A stretch of DNA of 64,000 nt from Pelagibacteraceae bacterium AG-325-C03 (GCA_003283025.1 QBYC01000002.1:44286-108285); one strand, 5' to 3'; positions 20,746-30,433 are shown, numbered from the stretch's first letter. Notes: generated by a model not told the origin, from the sequence alone. A program made the numbers and translations.

Positions 20746-21344
20746 TGACTAATAATTTCAGCTAAATACCAGTTAGGACTATTATTTTTAATATTTTTTG
20801 TAAATTTCCAGATATCTGTAACAAATTTTATTTTATCAGGGCTGCCTTCGATTATATTATTATCCTTATCTTTCTTCACAGAAATTACCTCAGCAACAAA
20901 TTTTACACTAGCAAACAAATCGTCTTTTACCTTTTCATATTTTTCGACAGATGACTCTTTTATTCCAATAAATGTAAATTCTGATTTTATATTTTCTTTA
21001 TTTCTTGCATCTATTGCTCCAGAAAAGTTTTCATTCATTGTGGATGTTAACAAACTCTTAAGTTTTTTAACCTCCCCTTTAGCAAAAGCAGTTAAAATAG
21101 TTTCATATGCTATTTCAGCACCTTTCAGAAATTCTTTCTTATCTTTTCCTTCTAGGATTTCATGGTTTTGTTTAACGGGCTTTACTTCATTGGTTGGTAT
21201 ATTGAATTTTTTTTCAGCAAAACTTGGATACACTTTAGAATCGTGACCAGTTTTTCTTCCTAAAATACTTCTAAGGCGCAAAATAATAAATCCTGCAATC
21301 ATGCCCAGTAAAATAATGTCTATATAACCAAAACTGTTACTCAT
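20742..21344 (-). CDS. Tim44-domain inner membrane protein (TimA-like)
   Basis: A 200-residue protein with one N-terminal membrane helix (IDIILLGMIAGFIILRL) and a C-terminal Tim44-like domain (FLKGAEIAYETILTAFAKGE, VTDIWKFTKNIKNNSPNWYLAEI). The family is the bacterial relative of mitochondrial Tim44, a motor tether in protein import; its bacterial role is unclear. It sits next to secB and fxsA, divergent from them, the standard alphaproteobacterial arrangement near oriC. Confidence 0.9.
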   Translation of the reverse strand: MSNSFGYIDIILLGMIAGFIILRLRSILGRKTGHDSKVYPSFAEKKFNIPTNEVKPVKQNHEILEGKDKKEFLKGAEIAYETILTAFAKGEVKKLKSLLTSTMNENFSGAIDARNKENIKSEFTFIGIKESSVEKYEKVKDDLFASVKFVAEVISVKKDKDNNIIEGSPDKIKFVTDIWKFTKNIKNNSPNWYLAEIISQ

Positions 21345-21388
21345 AATTTGATAATTATACTTTAATCATATATTTTTATATTAGACAA

Positions 21389-21808
21389 ATGAACCCATTT
21401 TTTCTCTTATTTGTAGGTTTACCGACTTTGGAAATATTCTTATTAATCAAAATAGGGGGACAAGTTGGCGCTTTGAACACTGTAGCTTTGATATTCTTGA
21501 CCGCAATAATAGGGGTATATTTTGCAAAACTTCAAGGAATCCAAACTCTTAAATCTGGAATGGTAAATTTGTATCAGAATAAAATACCTGTTTATGAAAT
21601 GATGTCTGGTGCATCTATAGCTATAGCTGCTTTATTACTTATCATTCCGGGTTTCTTTACCGATATAATAGGTTTTCTTTTGCTAATACCATTTACTAGA
21701 AAAATATTGTTCAAATTAGCTTTTAAAAATAAACCTGTAACAAATATTAAAAAAAAGGATGATACAATAGATGGAGAGGTAATCGATAATAAAAAAGATG
21801 ACTCATAA
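21389..21808 (+). CDS. fxsA: FxsA-family membrane protein
   Basis: A 139-residue membrane protein with three or four hydrophobic helices and the FxsA start FLLFVGLPTLEIFLLIKIGGQVGALNTVALIFLTA. LLLIIPGFFTDIIGFLLLIPF is also diagnostic. In E. coli its overproduction eases phage T7 exclusion by the F plasmid; its natural role is unknown. It overlaps secB by 11 bp. Confidence 0.92.
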   Translation: MNPFFLLFVGLPTLEIFLLIKIGGQVGALNTVALIFLTAIIGVYFAKLQGIQTLKSGMVNLYQNKIPVYEMMSGASIAIAALLLIIPGFFTDIIGFLLLIPFTRKILFKLAFKNKPVTNIKKKDDTIDGEVIDNKKDDS

Positions 21809-22217
21809 AATTATAGGTAAATATATTAAAGAATTAAAATTTAATATTCCAAACCCTAAAACATTTTTTCTACTTGCTAAAGATATAGCTAATTATAAAA
21901 TAAATATTAGTATAAATAGTGTTCAAGTGAAACAAAATATTATCGAAGTATTAACTAGTTTGAAACTAAATCCAGTTAAAAATGATTTTGAGAAAATTGA
22001 TACTAAAATTATCTTTTCAACGATAGTAGAATTTAATAATGAGGGGTCGACAAAGGAAGAAATGGAGAAAACTATTTTGATAGATATACCCTCTAAAATT
22101 TATCCTGAGTTAAGACAAATTTTTGTTTTTTTATTCAAAAACTCTGGCTTTCAAGACATAAAAATTAATGAGACTGTTGATTTTGAAAAATTATATAAAA
22201 TGAGAAAAGTTCAGTAG
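21798..22217 (+). CDS. secB: Protein-export chaperone SecB
   Basis: A 139-residue protein that fits SecB in length and in its beta-strand core (YKINISINSVQVKQNIIEVLTSLKL). The C-terminal helix region ILIDIPSKIYPELRQIFVFLFKNSGFQDIKIN also fits. SecB keeps preproteins unfolded and delivers them to SecA. The sequence is diverged but the position between fxsA and dnaQ matches alphaproteobacterial secB. It overlaps the convergent dnaQ by 7 bp. Confidence 0.88.
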   Translation: MTHKIIGKYIKELKFNIPNPKTFFLLAKDIANYKINISINSVQVKQNIIEVLTSLKLNPVKNDFEKIDTKIIFSTIVEFNNEGSTKEEMEKTILIDIPSKIYPELRQIFVFLFKNSGFQDIKINETVDFEKLYKMRKVQ

Positions 22218-22870
22218 AAATTCTTCTTTAATTCTGACTTTAAGAAATCTTTGTGTTTTTTAATTTCTGGTTCAGAAATTTTTACAACTGTTTTATTGTA
22301 ATCTTTTGCTTTTTTAATATTTATTTCAGAAACACTGTTTGATAAATTAAATTTAGGTTCCTTCGCATCTAAAAGGTTTATATAGGCTTCTCTCAATAAT
22401 TCACAATCTAGCAAAGCGTTATGTTTTGTTCTTCGAGACAAATCTATATTAAATCTTTTACAAAGAGCATCTAAAGAATTTGATGTTCCTGAAAACTTGT
22501 TTCTAGCTACTTCTAAAGAGTCTATCACTAATTTTTTATTAATTTTGTCTTTTTGGATTGATCCTAATTCACCATTTAAAAAACCTAAGTCAAAAGACGC
22601 ATTATGAATTATAATTTTTTTGTCCTTAATGAAGCTTAAAAATTCATCCGCCACTTGATCAAATGTTTCTTTATCACTTAAAAATTGTTGCGAAAAACCA
22701 TGTATCTTAAAAGCTTCTTCCGGAACGCTTCTTTGGGGATTTATTAATTTATGAAAAACTCTTCCAGTTACAATTAAATCTTTAGTTTCAATGCAAGCAA
22801 TTTCAACAATTTTATGCCCATCTTTAAAAGATAAACCAGTAGTCTCGGTGTCTAGGAAAACTTCATTCAT
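22211..22870 (-). CDS. dnaQ: DNA polymerase III epsilon subunit
   Basis: A 219-residue 3'-5' proofreading exonuclease of the replicase. The DEDDh motifs are complete: FLDTETTGLS (Exo I), IIHNASFDLGF (Exo II) and KHNALLDCELL (Exo III with the catalytic His). A short C-terminal tail would bind the alpha subunit. It overlaps coaE by 8 bp in the run dnaQ-coaE-aroE-maf. Confidence 0.97.
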   Translation of the reverse strand: MNEVFLDTETTGLSFKDGHKIVEIACIETKDLIVTGRVFHKLINPQRSVPEEAFKIHGFSQQFLSDKETFDQVADEFLSFIKDKKIIIHNASFDLGFLNGELGSIQKDKINKKLVIDSLEVARNKFSGTSNSLDALCKRFNIDLSRRTKHNALLDCELLREAYINLLDAKEPKFNLSNSVSEINIKKAKDYNKTVVKISEPEIKKHKDFLKSELKKNFY

Positions 22871-23429
22871 ATTTACTAATTATAACCATTAAATTCATTT
22901 TTAAAATATTTAAATTTTTTTCATTAATCACCACATGATCACAAAATTTAATTTTTTTCACATCATTCATCTGTTTGTTGTTAAGCAAATTAAATAGCTT
23001 TTTATCCCCACTTTTTGATAAAAATCTTTTAAGCCTTAATTGTTTTTTTGCTTTAATGAAAACGACCGAATTGAAATGTTTCATTAACTTACTCTCAATA
23101 AGCAAAGGTATTTCATAAAAAAGAAGCTTTTTGTTTTTATTCTTTGAAGTGAAATTTTTCATTTTTTTTCTTACTAAAGGATGAATTATTTTCTCTAGCT
23201 TCTTAATATTACTTTTATTTTTTAGGATCAGCTTTTTTAAAGATTTCTTCAATTGACTATTATTTTTTATTTGAAATCTTTTACTAATTAGAACTTTAAA
23301 GTATTTAGTTTTATAAAGTTCTTTCACGGCCTTATCTGCGCTAAAAAGGGGGCCTCTCCTAGAAGATAAAATTTTACTTGCAGTTGTTTTGCCAGAAGCT
23401 AAAGAACCTGTTATTCCTATTTTAATCAT
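22863..23429 (-). CDS. coaE: Dephospho-CoA kinase
   Basis: A 188-residue P-loop kinase for the last step of CoA synthesis. The Walker A GITGSLASGKTTASKIL is near the N terminus. IIHPLVRKKM, LFYEIPLLIESKL and the lid FLSKSG agree with CoaE. The sequence is very Lys-rich. It overlaps the aroE and dnaQ genes by 4 and 8 bp, so the four genes dnaQ-coaE-aroE-maf are probably co-transcribed. Confidence 0.95.
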   Translation of the reverse strand: MIKIGITGSLASGKTTASKILSSRRGPLFSADKAVKELYKTKYFKVLISKRFQIKNNSQLKKSLKKLILKNKSNIKKLEKIIHPLVRKKMKNFTSKNKNKKLLFYEIPLLIESKLMKHFNSVVFIKAKKQLRLKRFLSKSGDKKLFNLLNNKQMNDVKKIKFCDHVVINEKNLNILKMNLMVIISKYE

Positions 23430-24247
23430 TTAAGTTTTAAATTTAATAGCTTTACAAGCTCATCATCAATTTCAGGATTAATTTTGTTCCATAAATAAAA
23501 AGATTTCTGTCCTTGATAGATAAACATATCTAAACCATTAAATACTCTTCTTCCTTCCTCTTTCAAATATTTTAAAGTTTTTGTCTCCAAAGGATTATAG
23601 ATCGTATCAATATAAATGGCCTCGTTTTTAGTATCAGAAAAATTAAAACTAAAATCCTTGCCATTTTTTAAACCTAGGCTTGTCGCGTTAATAATTATGT
23701 CAAAATTTTTAATTTCTGACTTTAGATGTTCCCAAAAAATTATATTTAAAAAACTAAACTTTTTCTTTAGAAAGATACATTTTTCATTTGTTCTATTTGT
23801 TATAGAAATATTATTTATACCTGATTTTTTGATGGATAGAATTACAGAAGGTGAGACGCCCCCAGCGCCGATTACTAAAGCTTTTTTATTGCAATTGTTA
23901 TCAATTTCTTTTAGATAGGCAGCTTGCAATCCATAAACATCAGTATTTTCACCAATAACAGTATTGTCATTGTCAAAAAGTACAGTATTCACTGATCCTG
24001 TAAGCTCTGCGTCGTTAATCACTTTATCAACAAAATTTATAATCTTTCGTTTAAAAGGTAAAGTTACGTTAATACCTGAGTAGTAACCCTTTTTGACTTT
24101 TTCTATTATTTTTGGAAGATCTTTATCTGTTGCTTCTATAATTGAATAATCAGCATCAATACTATATTTCTTGAACCAATATTCATGTAAAACAGGTGAT
24201 AATGAATGCTTTATAGGATTTCCGACTATTCCAAATTTTTTTTTCAT
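23426..24247 (-). CDS. aroE: Shikimate dehydrogenase
   Basis: A 273-residue NADP-dependent reductase of the shikimate pathway. The substrate-binding start FGIVGNPIKHSLSP holds the two conserved serine/threonine positions. INVTLPFKRKI contains the catalytic Lys. GSVNTVLF, GENTDVYGLQAAY, the nucleotide motif LVIGAGGVSPSV and INATSLGL follow in order. It overlaps coaE and maf by 4 bp each. Confidence 0.97.
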   Translation of the reverse strand: MKKKFGIVGNPIKHSLSPVLHEYWFKKYSIDADYSIIEATDKDLPKIIEKVKKGYYSGINVTLPFKRKIINFVDKVINDAELTGSVNTVLFDNDNTVIGENTDVYGLQAAYLKEIDNNCNKKALVIGAGGVSPSVILSIKKSGINNISITNRTNEKCIFLKKKFSFLNIIFWEHLKSEIKNFDIIINATSLGLKNGKDFSFNFSDTKNEAIYIDTIYNPLETKTLKYLKEEGRRVFNGLDMFIYQGQKSFYLWNKINPEIDDELVKLLNLKLK

Positions 24248-24828
24248 TTTTTTAATTGATCAATATAATTAATGATTTCCTTAATAGGTAGACCCATAAT
24301 CGAATCTTTATCACCTTTCACATATTCAAATAATTCTAATCCATTTGCTTCAATTTGATAAACCCCATAAGCAATTAATGTTCTTGTCTCTATTTTGTTT
24401 AAATAAGAAGATAATTCATTCTCATTGAGATTTTTCATTTTTAGCTCCGAAGAGTCTGTGTGGTTCCATATCATTGCTCCATTTTTTGCAATGGAAACTG
24501 AACTAATCAAATAATGTTTTGAATTGTTGAGCTTTTTTAAAATAGTCAACGCTTCCTTTCTTGAATTAGGTTTATTAATTAACTCATTATTTAATGAAAT
24601 TACACTGTCAGCACCTAATACATAACGATCCGGATTTTTTTTACTTACTTTAATAGATTTTATTTCTGCAAGATTTTTTGATATCAAAAGTGGATCTGCT
24701 CCTTCCGCTAAGAGCGACTCTTTTATTTCATGTTCATCAACATTTGAAGCTATAACCTCATTATCAATGTTATATGTGTCTAAAATTCTTTTTCTCACTC
24801 CACTTTTTGAGGCTAAAATTATTTTCAT
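24244..24828 (-). CDS. maf: Maf-family nucleotide pyrophosphatase
   Basis: A 194-residue Maf protein: the start IILASKSGVRKRIL matches the ASxSxxR motif, and YVLGADSVISLNNELINKP and GVYQIEANGLELFEYVKGD are the family's other conserved blocks. Maf enzymes hydrolyse non-canonical or particular nucleoside triphosphates to monophosphates. The exact subfamily (YhdE or YceF type) was not resolved. Overlaps aroE and the DUF299 gene by 4 bp. Confidence 0.93.
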   Translation of the reverse strand: MKIILASKSGVRKRILDTYNIDNEVIASNVDEHEIKESLLAEGADPLLISKNLAEIKSIKVSKKNPDRYVLGADSVISLNNELINKPNSRKEALTILKKLNNSKHYLISSVSIAKNGAMIWNHTDSSELKMKNLNENELSSYLNKIETRTLIAYGVYQIEANGLELFEYVKGDKDSIMGLPIKEIINYIDQLKK

Positions 24829-25643
24829 TTATTTTTCTTTATTTCAATAATTTTTAATATAGAAGCTGCTGTTTCTTCTACAGATCTTCTAGTAACGTCT
24901 ATAACAGGCCAATTATTTCTTTTAAATAATTTTTTTGATTCCTCCACTTCTTTTTTAATAAAATTTAGATCAGTATATTCCTTAAGATTTTGATCTTTCA
25001 TGATTGCTACCCTATTGCGCCTAATGTCTGACAATCTTTCTGGATCAGCTATTAGCCCAATAATGCAAGATATTTTATTTACTTTTAAATCTTCTGGTAT
25101 CTTTTGTTTAAAAACTAATGGTATATTGGCGGTTTTATAGCCTCTGTTAGCAAGGTAAATCGAAGTAGGAGTCTTGCTTGTTCTGCTAACTCCTAATAAA
25201 ATTACATCTGCTTTGTTAATGTCATCCACTTTTTTTCCATCATCATGAGACATAGTAAACTGTATGGCTTCCATTCTTCTATAATAGTCATCATCTAAAA
25301 CATGCTGAGCGCTTGGTTTGTGAATGGCTCTTTGATTAAGAAGTTTTGAGAAACTTAAAATTAAATTTCCTAGAACACCAAAACATGGGACCGAATTTTT
25401 TTCGCTTTGGTTTGCAAGATACTTAGCTAATTTTGTTTCTACAATTGTATATAATATAATTGAACTCTCTATATGAGTACACTCTTTAATGATTTTATCG
25501 ATTTGCTGTTCTGTTCGTATAAAAGCAAACTCTTTTTTTTGATATTCAAAATTAGCAAATTGCGATTTTAATGATAAAAAAATTCTATCCAGGGTTTCAC
25601 CCGTTGAGTCAGACACAAGATATACATTGTATTTTTCGTTCAT
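24825..25643 (-). CDS. Pyruvate, phosphate dikinase / PEP synthase regulatory protein (DUF299)
   Basis: A 272-residue member of the DUF299 family, bifunctional ADP-dependent kinase and Pi-dependent phosphorylase that switches PPDK or PEP synthase off and on. It has the start VYLVSDSTGETLDRI and the P-loop-like GVSRTSKTPTSIYLANRGYK. In alphaproteobacteria this gene borders oriC opposite hemE, as here. I cannot tell from sequence whether the target is PPDK or PEP synthase. Confidence 0.93.
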   Translation of the reverse strand: MNEKYNVYLVSDSTGETLDRIFLSLKSQFANFEYQKKEFAFIRTEQQIDKIIKECTHIESSIILYTIVETKLAKYLANQSEKNSVPCFGVLGNLILSFSKLLNQRAIHKPSAQHVLDDDYYRRMEAIQFTMSHDDGKKVDDINKADVILLGVSRTSKTPTSIYLANRGYKTANIPLVFKQKIPEDLKVNKISCIIGLIADPERLSDIRRNRVAIMKDQNLKEYTDLNFIKKEVEESKKLFKRNNWPVIDVTRRSVEETAASILKIIEIKKNK

Positions 25644-25912
25644 AAATTTGTTGATAAAGTAATGATAAACTAATGTTTTACATTTTATTTAGAATTGATT
25701 AAAAATAATTAACATCAATTAACATTTTTTAAACAAGTTATTGATTGTTGATAATAATGTTTTTTTAATGTTTATAAAATGAATAAAAACTTAAATTAAG
25801 TAAAAATAATAAAAGTTATTAAATTATTCATGTATAAAAGTTGTAAAAATCGTTATATAACTAATTAACAAGGCCTATAACCCTAACCACACTTATAAAA
25901 CTTATATATTTA
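25644..25912. other. Candidate chromosomal replication origin (oriC)
   Basis: A 269-bp gene-free stretch with about 16% G+C by hand count, between divergent DUF299 and hemE genes. In Caulobacter and Rickettsia the origin lies next to hemE, and the flanking order here (dnaQ-coaE-aroE-maf-DUF299 on one side, hemE and rho on the other) is the same type. Two copies of TGTTGATAA (25649-25657 and 25746-25754) each differ by one base from the DnaA-box complement TGTGGATAA. A tandem AATTAACAT repeat (near 25708-25724) lies between them. No perfect DnaA box was seen. The function is inferred from context. Confidence 0.7.
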
Positions 25913-26917
25913 ATGAGTAACCTTAAAGAAATTTTAAAAAAACAGACAATTTGTAAATCAGTGTGGTTTATGAGACAAGCAGGTAGATATTTACCTGAAT
26001 TTAGAACTATTAGAACACAAAATCAGAATTTTATTAATCTCTGTTTAGATAGTAAATTAAGTTCTGAAATAACATTACAACCTATTAAAAGATTTAATCT
26101 AGACTCTGCTATTATTTTTTCTGATATTTTAATGGTACCTTATGCATTAAACCAAAAAGTAGAATTTACAATAAATCTAGGGCCTGTGTTAGAAGAATTT
26201 AATCTTAAAAAATTTTTAAACAACGATGACATTTCTTTTACTCAAAAATTACATCCAGTTTATAAGGCAATCCAGATAACAAGAGAGAAATTAAATGAAA
26301 AAAAGTCATTAATAGGATTTATAGGAGCTCCTTGGACCTTATTAATTTATATACTTGGATTAAAACAGAGAAAAAAAAAAATTAATTATAACAAAATTAA
26401 AGCTAAAGAATTTGAAGTTGATTTAATACTTGATAAACTTAGTGATTATCTCTGCATACACATTGAAAATCAGATAAATGCTGGAGCTGATGTTATTCAG
26501 ATTTTTGACTCTTGGGCTGGTTTAATACCTCCAGAGGCTCTTCCTAATTTTTGTTATGCTCCAAACTTAAAGATTGTAAATTTTTGTAAAGAAAGGAAAA
26601 TACCTGTGATTTGTTTTCCTAAAGGATTGAATAAAAATTATAAAGAATTTAACAATATAGTAAAACCTGATGCTTTGAATTTGGACTATGAGGTTGATCC
26701 AGTTTGGGCGAAACAGAATTTAGTTGATGTGATTCTGCAGGGAGGACCGGATCCAAAGTTATTACTATATTCAGAGCAAGAAACCTTTAAGGGTGTGAAG
26801 AAATATTTGGATGTATTCAAAGATATACCTTATATTTTTAATTTGGGCCATGGTTTGCTTCCTGAAACAGACCCAGATAAAGTAAGTAAATTAATAAGTT
26901 TTTATAGAGAATATTGA
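25913..26917 (+). CDS. hemE: Uroporphyrinogen decarboxylase
   Basis: A 334-residue enzyme turning uroporphyrinogen III into coproporphyrinogen III. The substrate-binding signature WFMRQAGRYLPEFR (residues 18-31) and IIFSDILMVPYAL with the catalytic Asp are present. GFIGAPWTLL, VIQIFDSWAGL and the C-terminal FNLGHGLLPETDPDKV also match. First gene of hemE-hemH-hemJ, one base before hemH. It flanks the candidate origin. Confidence 0.98.
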   Translation: MSNLKEILKKQTICKSVWFMRQAGRYLPEFRTIRTQNQNFINLCLDSKLSSEITLQPIKRFNLDSAIIFSDILMVPYALNQKVEFTINLGPVLEEFNLKKFLNNDDISFTQKLHPVYKAIQITREKLNEKKSLIGFIGAPWTLLIYILGLKQRKKKINYNKIKAKEFEVDLILDKLSDYLCIHIENQINAGADVIQIFDSWAGLIPPEALPNFCYAPNLKIVNFCKERKIPVICFPKGLNKNYKEFNNIVKPDALNLDYEVDPVWAKQNLVDVILQGGPDPKLLLYSEQETFKGVKKYLDVFKDIPYIFNLGHGLLPETDPDKVSKLISFYREY

Positions 26918-26918
26918 A

Positions 26919-27911
26919 ATGGAAAATGATCACCCAGATATAAAATTTGGCAAAACTGGTGTTCTATTAATCAATTTAGGTACACCAGACTCAACGAGTT
27001 GGTGGAACATAAGAAAATATTTAAAGGAATTTTTGTCGGATAGACGTGTCATTGAGGTTAATCCGTTGATTTGGCAAATTATTTTAAATTTATTTATACT
27101 CACTTTTAGGCCTTCTAAAACAGCACATGCTTATAAAAAAATATGGAGAAAAGACACTAACGAATCTCCACTTTTGTATTTTACAAAAAACCAAGCTAAA
27201 AATTTAAATAAAAAAATTGGAAATAAAAATATAATTGTTGATTTTGCGATGAGGTATGGAAATCCAAGTATTAAATCTAAATTATACTCACTTAAAGATT
27301 TAGGTTGTGAAAGAGTAATTATCTTACCCTTATACCCACAATATGCAGCGGCCACAACCGCAACAGTCTGTGATGAGGTTTATAGATCTTTAATGGGGAT
27401 GAGGTGGCAACCTAGCCTACAAGTAATACCGCATTATGAAAGCGAACCGCTCTATATTAATGCATTAACAAAAAGTATTGAAAAGAAAGTAAAGTCAATT
27501 AATTGGAAACCAGACTTGATCATATCATCTTATCATGGCATTCCAAAAAAATATTTTGATAAGGGAGATCCTTACCACTGCTATTGTCATAAAACCACAA
27601 GGTTAATGAAAGAAAAATTTACATCTATAGATATTAAGACAACGTTTCAGTCTAGGTTCGGACCCCAAGAATGGTTAACCCCTTACACAGATAAATCTCT
27701 AGAAAGTTTACCTAAAAAGGGAGTAAAGAGTTTGTTAGTTATCTGTCCGGGTTTTGCTTCTGATTGTGTTGAGACACTAGAAGAAATTAATATTCAAGGA
27801 AAGAAGAGCTTTATTGAGCACGGTGGTCAAAATTTTGATCTTGTTCCTTGCCTCAATGACAACGATGATCATATTGATTTATTTGTAAAACTAGTAACAA
27901 AGTTTATTTAA
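26919..27911 (+). CDS. hemH: Ferrochelatase
   Basis: A 330-residue enzyme inserting Fe2+ into protoporphyrin IX, the last step of haem synthesis. The start GVLLINLGTPDS and LPLYPQYAAATTA are conserved. The catalytic His lies in SSYHGIPKKY. The family signature is seen in QSRFGPQEWLTPYTD and VICPGFASDCVETLEEI. It is followed directly by hemJ with no spacer. Confidence 0.98.
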   Translation: MENDHPDIKFGKTGVLLINLGTPDSTSWWNIRKYLKEFLSDRRVIEVNPLIWQIILNLFILTFRPSKTAHAYKKIWRKDTNESPLLYFTKNQAKNLNKKIGNKNIIVDFAMRYGNPSIKSKLYSLKDLGCERVIILPLYPQYAAATTATVCDEVYRSLMGMRWQPSLQVIPHYESEPLYINALTKSIEKKVKSINWKPDLIISSYHGIPKKYFDKGDPYHCYCHKTTRLMKEKFTSIDIKTTFQSRFGPQEWLTPYTDKSLESLPKKGVKSLLVICPGFASDCVETLEEINIQGKKSFIEHGGQNFDLVPCLNDNDDHIDLFVKLVTKFI

Positions 27912-28343
27912 ATGAATTTATACCTATTGTTTAAGTCTCTGCATTTAGTAGCGGTTATATCTTGGATGGCTGGATTATTATATTTACCAAGAATATTTGT
28001 TTACCATTCAGAGGCGTCGCATGAATCTCAAAAAAATGTTTTTAAAACAATGGAAAGAAAACTTTATAACTACATTATGATGCCAGCAATGCTGTTATCT
28101 TGGTTATTTGGAGTCTTATTGATACATAGCATAGGGTTTATTGTTTTTTCAGAACTTTGGATGCAAATAAAAGCTATTTCAGTAGTAATTTTAACTTATT
28201 ATCATTTCTTACTTGGAAAATACCTAAATGATTTCGCTATAGATTTTAATAAAAAGACATCTAAATTTTTTAGGGTAATGAACGAAGTGCCCACGATCAT
28301 CCTAATTGTTGTTGTGTTTGTTGTTGTTTTTAAGCCCTTATAA
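27912..28343 (+). CDS. hemJ: Protoporphyrinogen oxidase HemJ
   Basis: A 143-residue integral membrane protein with four hydrophobic helices and the HemJ pattern LFKSLHLVAVISWMAGLLYLPRIFVYH. HemJ oxidises protoporphyrinogen IX to protoporphyrin IX, the substrate of HemH next to it. The His of LKSLHL and the mid-membrane Arg/Trp residues fit. Gene order hemE-hemH-hemJ-rho is conserved in alphaproteobacteria. Confidence 0.94.
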   Translation: MNLYLLFKSLHLVAVISWMAGLLYLPRIFVYHSEASHESQKNVFKTMERKLYNYIMMPAMLLSWLFGVLLIHSIGFIVFSELWMQIKAISVVILTYYHFLLGKYLNDFAIDFNKKTSKFFRVMNEVPTIILIVVVFVVVFKPL

Positions 28344-28409
28344 TAAGACTTGAATTTTTAATAAAAAGTCATATATTTTGATTACTTTCCTAACAATCTA
28401 AACAATTTC

Positions 28410-29684
28410 ATGAACCTACAAGAATTAAAGCAAAAAAATCCTGCAGAACTCATTAACGAGGCGGAAAAGCTAGGTATAGAAAATCCCAGTACATTAAGAA
28501 AACAGGAAATACTTTTTTCAATTTTAAAAAAATTAGCTGAAAAAAACGAGCAGATTACAGCCACAGGAGTTTTAGAAGTCCTCCAGGACGGTTTCGGCTT
28601 TCTTAGAGCTATAGAGTCTAACTATTTACCGGGTCCCGATGATATTTATGTAAGCCCTAGTCAAATTAGAAGATTTGGTTTAAGAACAGGAGATTCAGTG
28701 GAAGGTGAAATAAGAGGACCAAAAGATGCAGAAAGATATTTTGCACTTCTTAAAGTAAATAAAATAAACTTTGATGAGCCAGAAAAAGGTAAAAATAAAA
28801 TTGCATTCGACAATTTAACCCCTCTTTATCCAAATGAGAGAATCAAATTAGAAGTAGAAACAACAAAGGTTGAAAAAAGACCAGATAATACTGCCAGGTT
28901 AATTGATCTAGTCAGCCCAATAGGCAAAGGACAAAGATCTCTTATTGTCTCCCCACCAAGAGCAGGCAAAACAATAATTCTTCAAAATGTTGCTCAATCA
29001 ATTACAGCAAATCATCCAGAATGCTATCTTATGGTTTTACTTATTGATGAAAGGCCCGAAGAAGTTACAGATATGCAAAGATCTGTTAAGGGTGAAGTGG
29101 TGGCATCAACATTTGATGAACCAGCATCAAGGCATGTAGCTGTTGCAGAAATGGTCATTGAAAAAGCTAAAAGATTAGTAGAGCATAAAAAGGATGTTGT
29201 GATTTTACTTGATTCTATAACTAGGTTAGGTAGAGCTTATAATGCAGTAATTCCAAGTTCTGGAAAAGTTTTAACTGGAGGTGTAGACGCAAACGCACTT
29301 CAAAGACCAAAAAGATTCTTTGGGGCTGCACGTAATGTTGAGGAAGGCGGATCTTTAACTATTATTTCAACAGCTTTAATAGATACAGGAAGCAGAATGG
29401 ACGAGGTAATTTTTGAAGAATTTAAGGGGACTGGAAATTCAGAATTAATTCTTGATAGAAAAGTAGCAGATAAGAGAATTTACCCTGCTTTAGATATAAC
29501 AAGATCTGGAACAAGAAGAGAAGAACTTTTATTTGAGAAAGACGACCTTTCAAAAATGAATGTCTTAAGAAGAATTATTAGTCCAATGGGTACAATGGAT
29601 GGTATAGAGTTTTTAATAGCAAAGTTGAAAAATACAAAAAATAATGCTGACTTTTTTGATTCGATGAATAAGTCAGCTAATTAA
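28410..29684 (+). CDS. rho: Transcription termination factor Rho
   Basis: A 424-residue hexameric RNA helicase. The N-terminal helix-loop-helix ([23 protein letters not shown]) and the RNA-binding cold-shock-like fold ([15 protein letters not shown]) lead into the motor with Walker [14 protein letters not shown] and [14 protein letters not shown]- and R-loop segments follow ([28 protein letters not shown]). Rho may matter here because recognisable hairpin terminators are rare in this window. Confidence 0.98.
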   Translation: MNLQELKQKNPAELINEAEKLGIENPSTLRKQEILFSILKKLAEKNEQITATGVLEVLQDGFGFLRAIESNYLPGPDDIYVSPSQIRRFGLRTGDSVEGEIRGPKDAERYFALLKVNKINFDEPEKGKNKIAFDNLTPLYPNERIKLEVETTKVEKRPDNTARLIDLVSPIGKGQRSLIVSPPRAGKTIILQNVAQSITANHPECYLMVLLIDERPEEVTDMQRSVKGEVVASTFDEPASRHVAVAEMVIEKAKRLVEHKKDVVILLDSITRLGRAYNAVIPSSGKVLTGGVDANALQRPKRFFGAARNVEEGGSLTIISTALIDTGSRMDEVIFEEFKGTGNSELILDRKVADKRIYPALDITRSGTRREELLFEKDDLSKMNVLRRIISPMGTMDGIEFLIAKLKNTKNNADFFDSMNKSAN

Positions 29685-29686
29685 CG

Positions 29687-30304
29687 TTATTGTATAGTTC
29701 GGTTGCTTAAAAGTGTATCGTGTAAATAAAAATCAACTATACTTTCAAGGGCTTTAATTTTATTTTCTAAAGAAACTGACTCTAGCAACTTTTGCTTTTC
29801 TTCGTTTGTAATGGGAGCAATCATGGCTAAAGTATTTATTTTTTGTGCATTATCTAATTTCTCAAATTCTACCCAGTTAAGTAAAAGTCCAAACTTCTTA
29901 AAAAAAATTTTGATTTTTTTCATTAAGCTCATAGAGTTTCCCTTTTCCATTTTATCATCGATGTCTGTAATAAATTTTTTATATTCGACTTTAAATTCTC
30001 TATATAACTTATTATTAGAAATTTCCTTTACGATTTGAAATCTTGAAATACCTGTTAAATTTATTAAAATTCTTCCATCCTTTATCTTTTGATAATCACT
30101 TATTTTTCCAAGACAACCGACCTCATAAACAAAGTTATCCTTTTTTTTTGATTGAACCATACCCATTAATTTATTTTTAACATATGCATCGTTTACCAAA
30201 TCTAGGTATCTCTGTTCAAAAACGTTTAATGGTAGATTTGTTTTAGGAAAATATATAACACCACTTAATGGGAATATAGGGATAATGTTTGGAAATGTTT
30301 TCAT
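29687..30304 (-). CDS. LON N-terminal domain protein
   Basis: A 205-residue stand-alone LON substrate-binding domain (IPIFPLSGVIYFPKTNLPLNVFEQRYLDLV, then GCLGKISDYQKIKDGRILINLTGISRFQI). It has no AAA+ or protease part, so it is not Lon itself. Such proteins are common in alphaproteobacteria and their job is unknown; a role in recognising unfolded proteins is only a guess. It converges on rho with a 2-bp gap. Confidence 0.9.
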   Translation of the reverse strand: MKTFPNIIPIFPLSGVIYFPKTNLPLNVFEQRYLDLVNDAYVKNKLMGMVQSKKKDNFVYEVGCLGKISDYQKIKDGRILINLTGISRFQIVKEISNNKLYREFKVEYKKFITDIDDKMEKGNSMSLMKKIKIFFKKFGLLLNWVEFEKLDNAQKINTLAMIAPITNEEKQKLLESVSLENKIKALESIVDFYLHDTLLSNRTIQ

Positions 30305-30394
30305 GAAGATATTATATTAAAAAAATTAAGATGAAGGTAGTGACAATTTATAATGGTTGACCATTTATAATATTGTGTAATATACTTTATAAAT

Positions 30395-30433
30395 ATGGGT
30401 GTAGCTTAGTGGTAGAACGTCTCGTTGCCAACG
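30395..30433 (+). pseudogene. Decayed 5' half of tRNA-Gly(GCC)
   Basis: This 39-nt stretch matches the 5' half of the intact tRNA-Gly 191 bp downstream at 33 of 39 positions. All six differences are transitions, and the last 16 bases (CGTCTCGTTGCCAACG, 30418-30433, covering the anticodon arm) are identical. After that base the similarity stops, so there is no T arm or acceptor 3' strand. The D stem is broken (GCTT against GAAC). It looks like a target-site copy left by site-specific integration in the tRNA gene, not a working tRNA. Confidence 0.8.
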
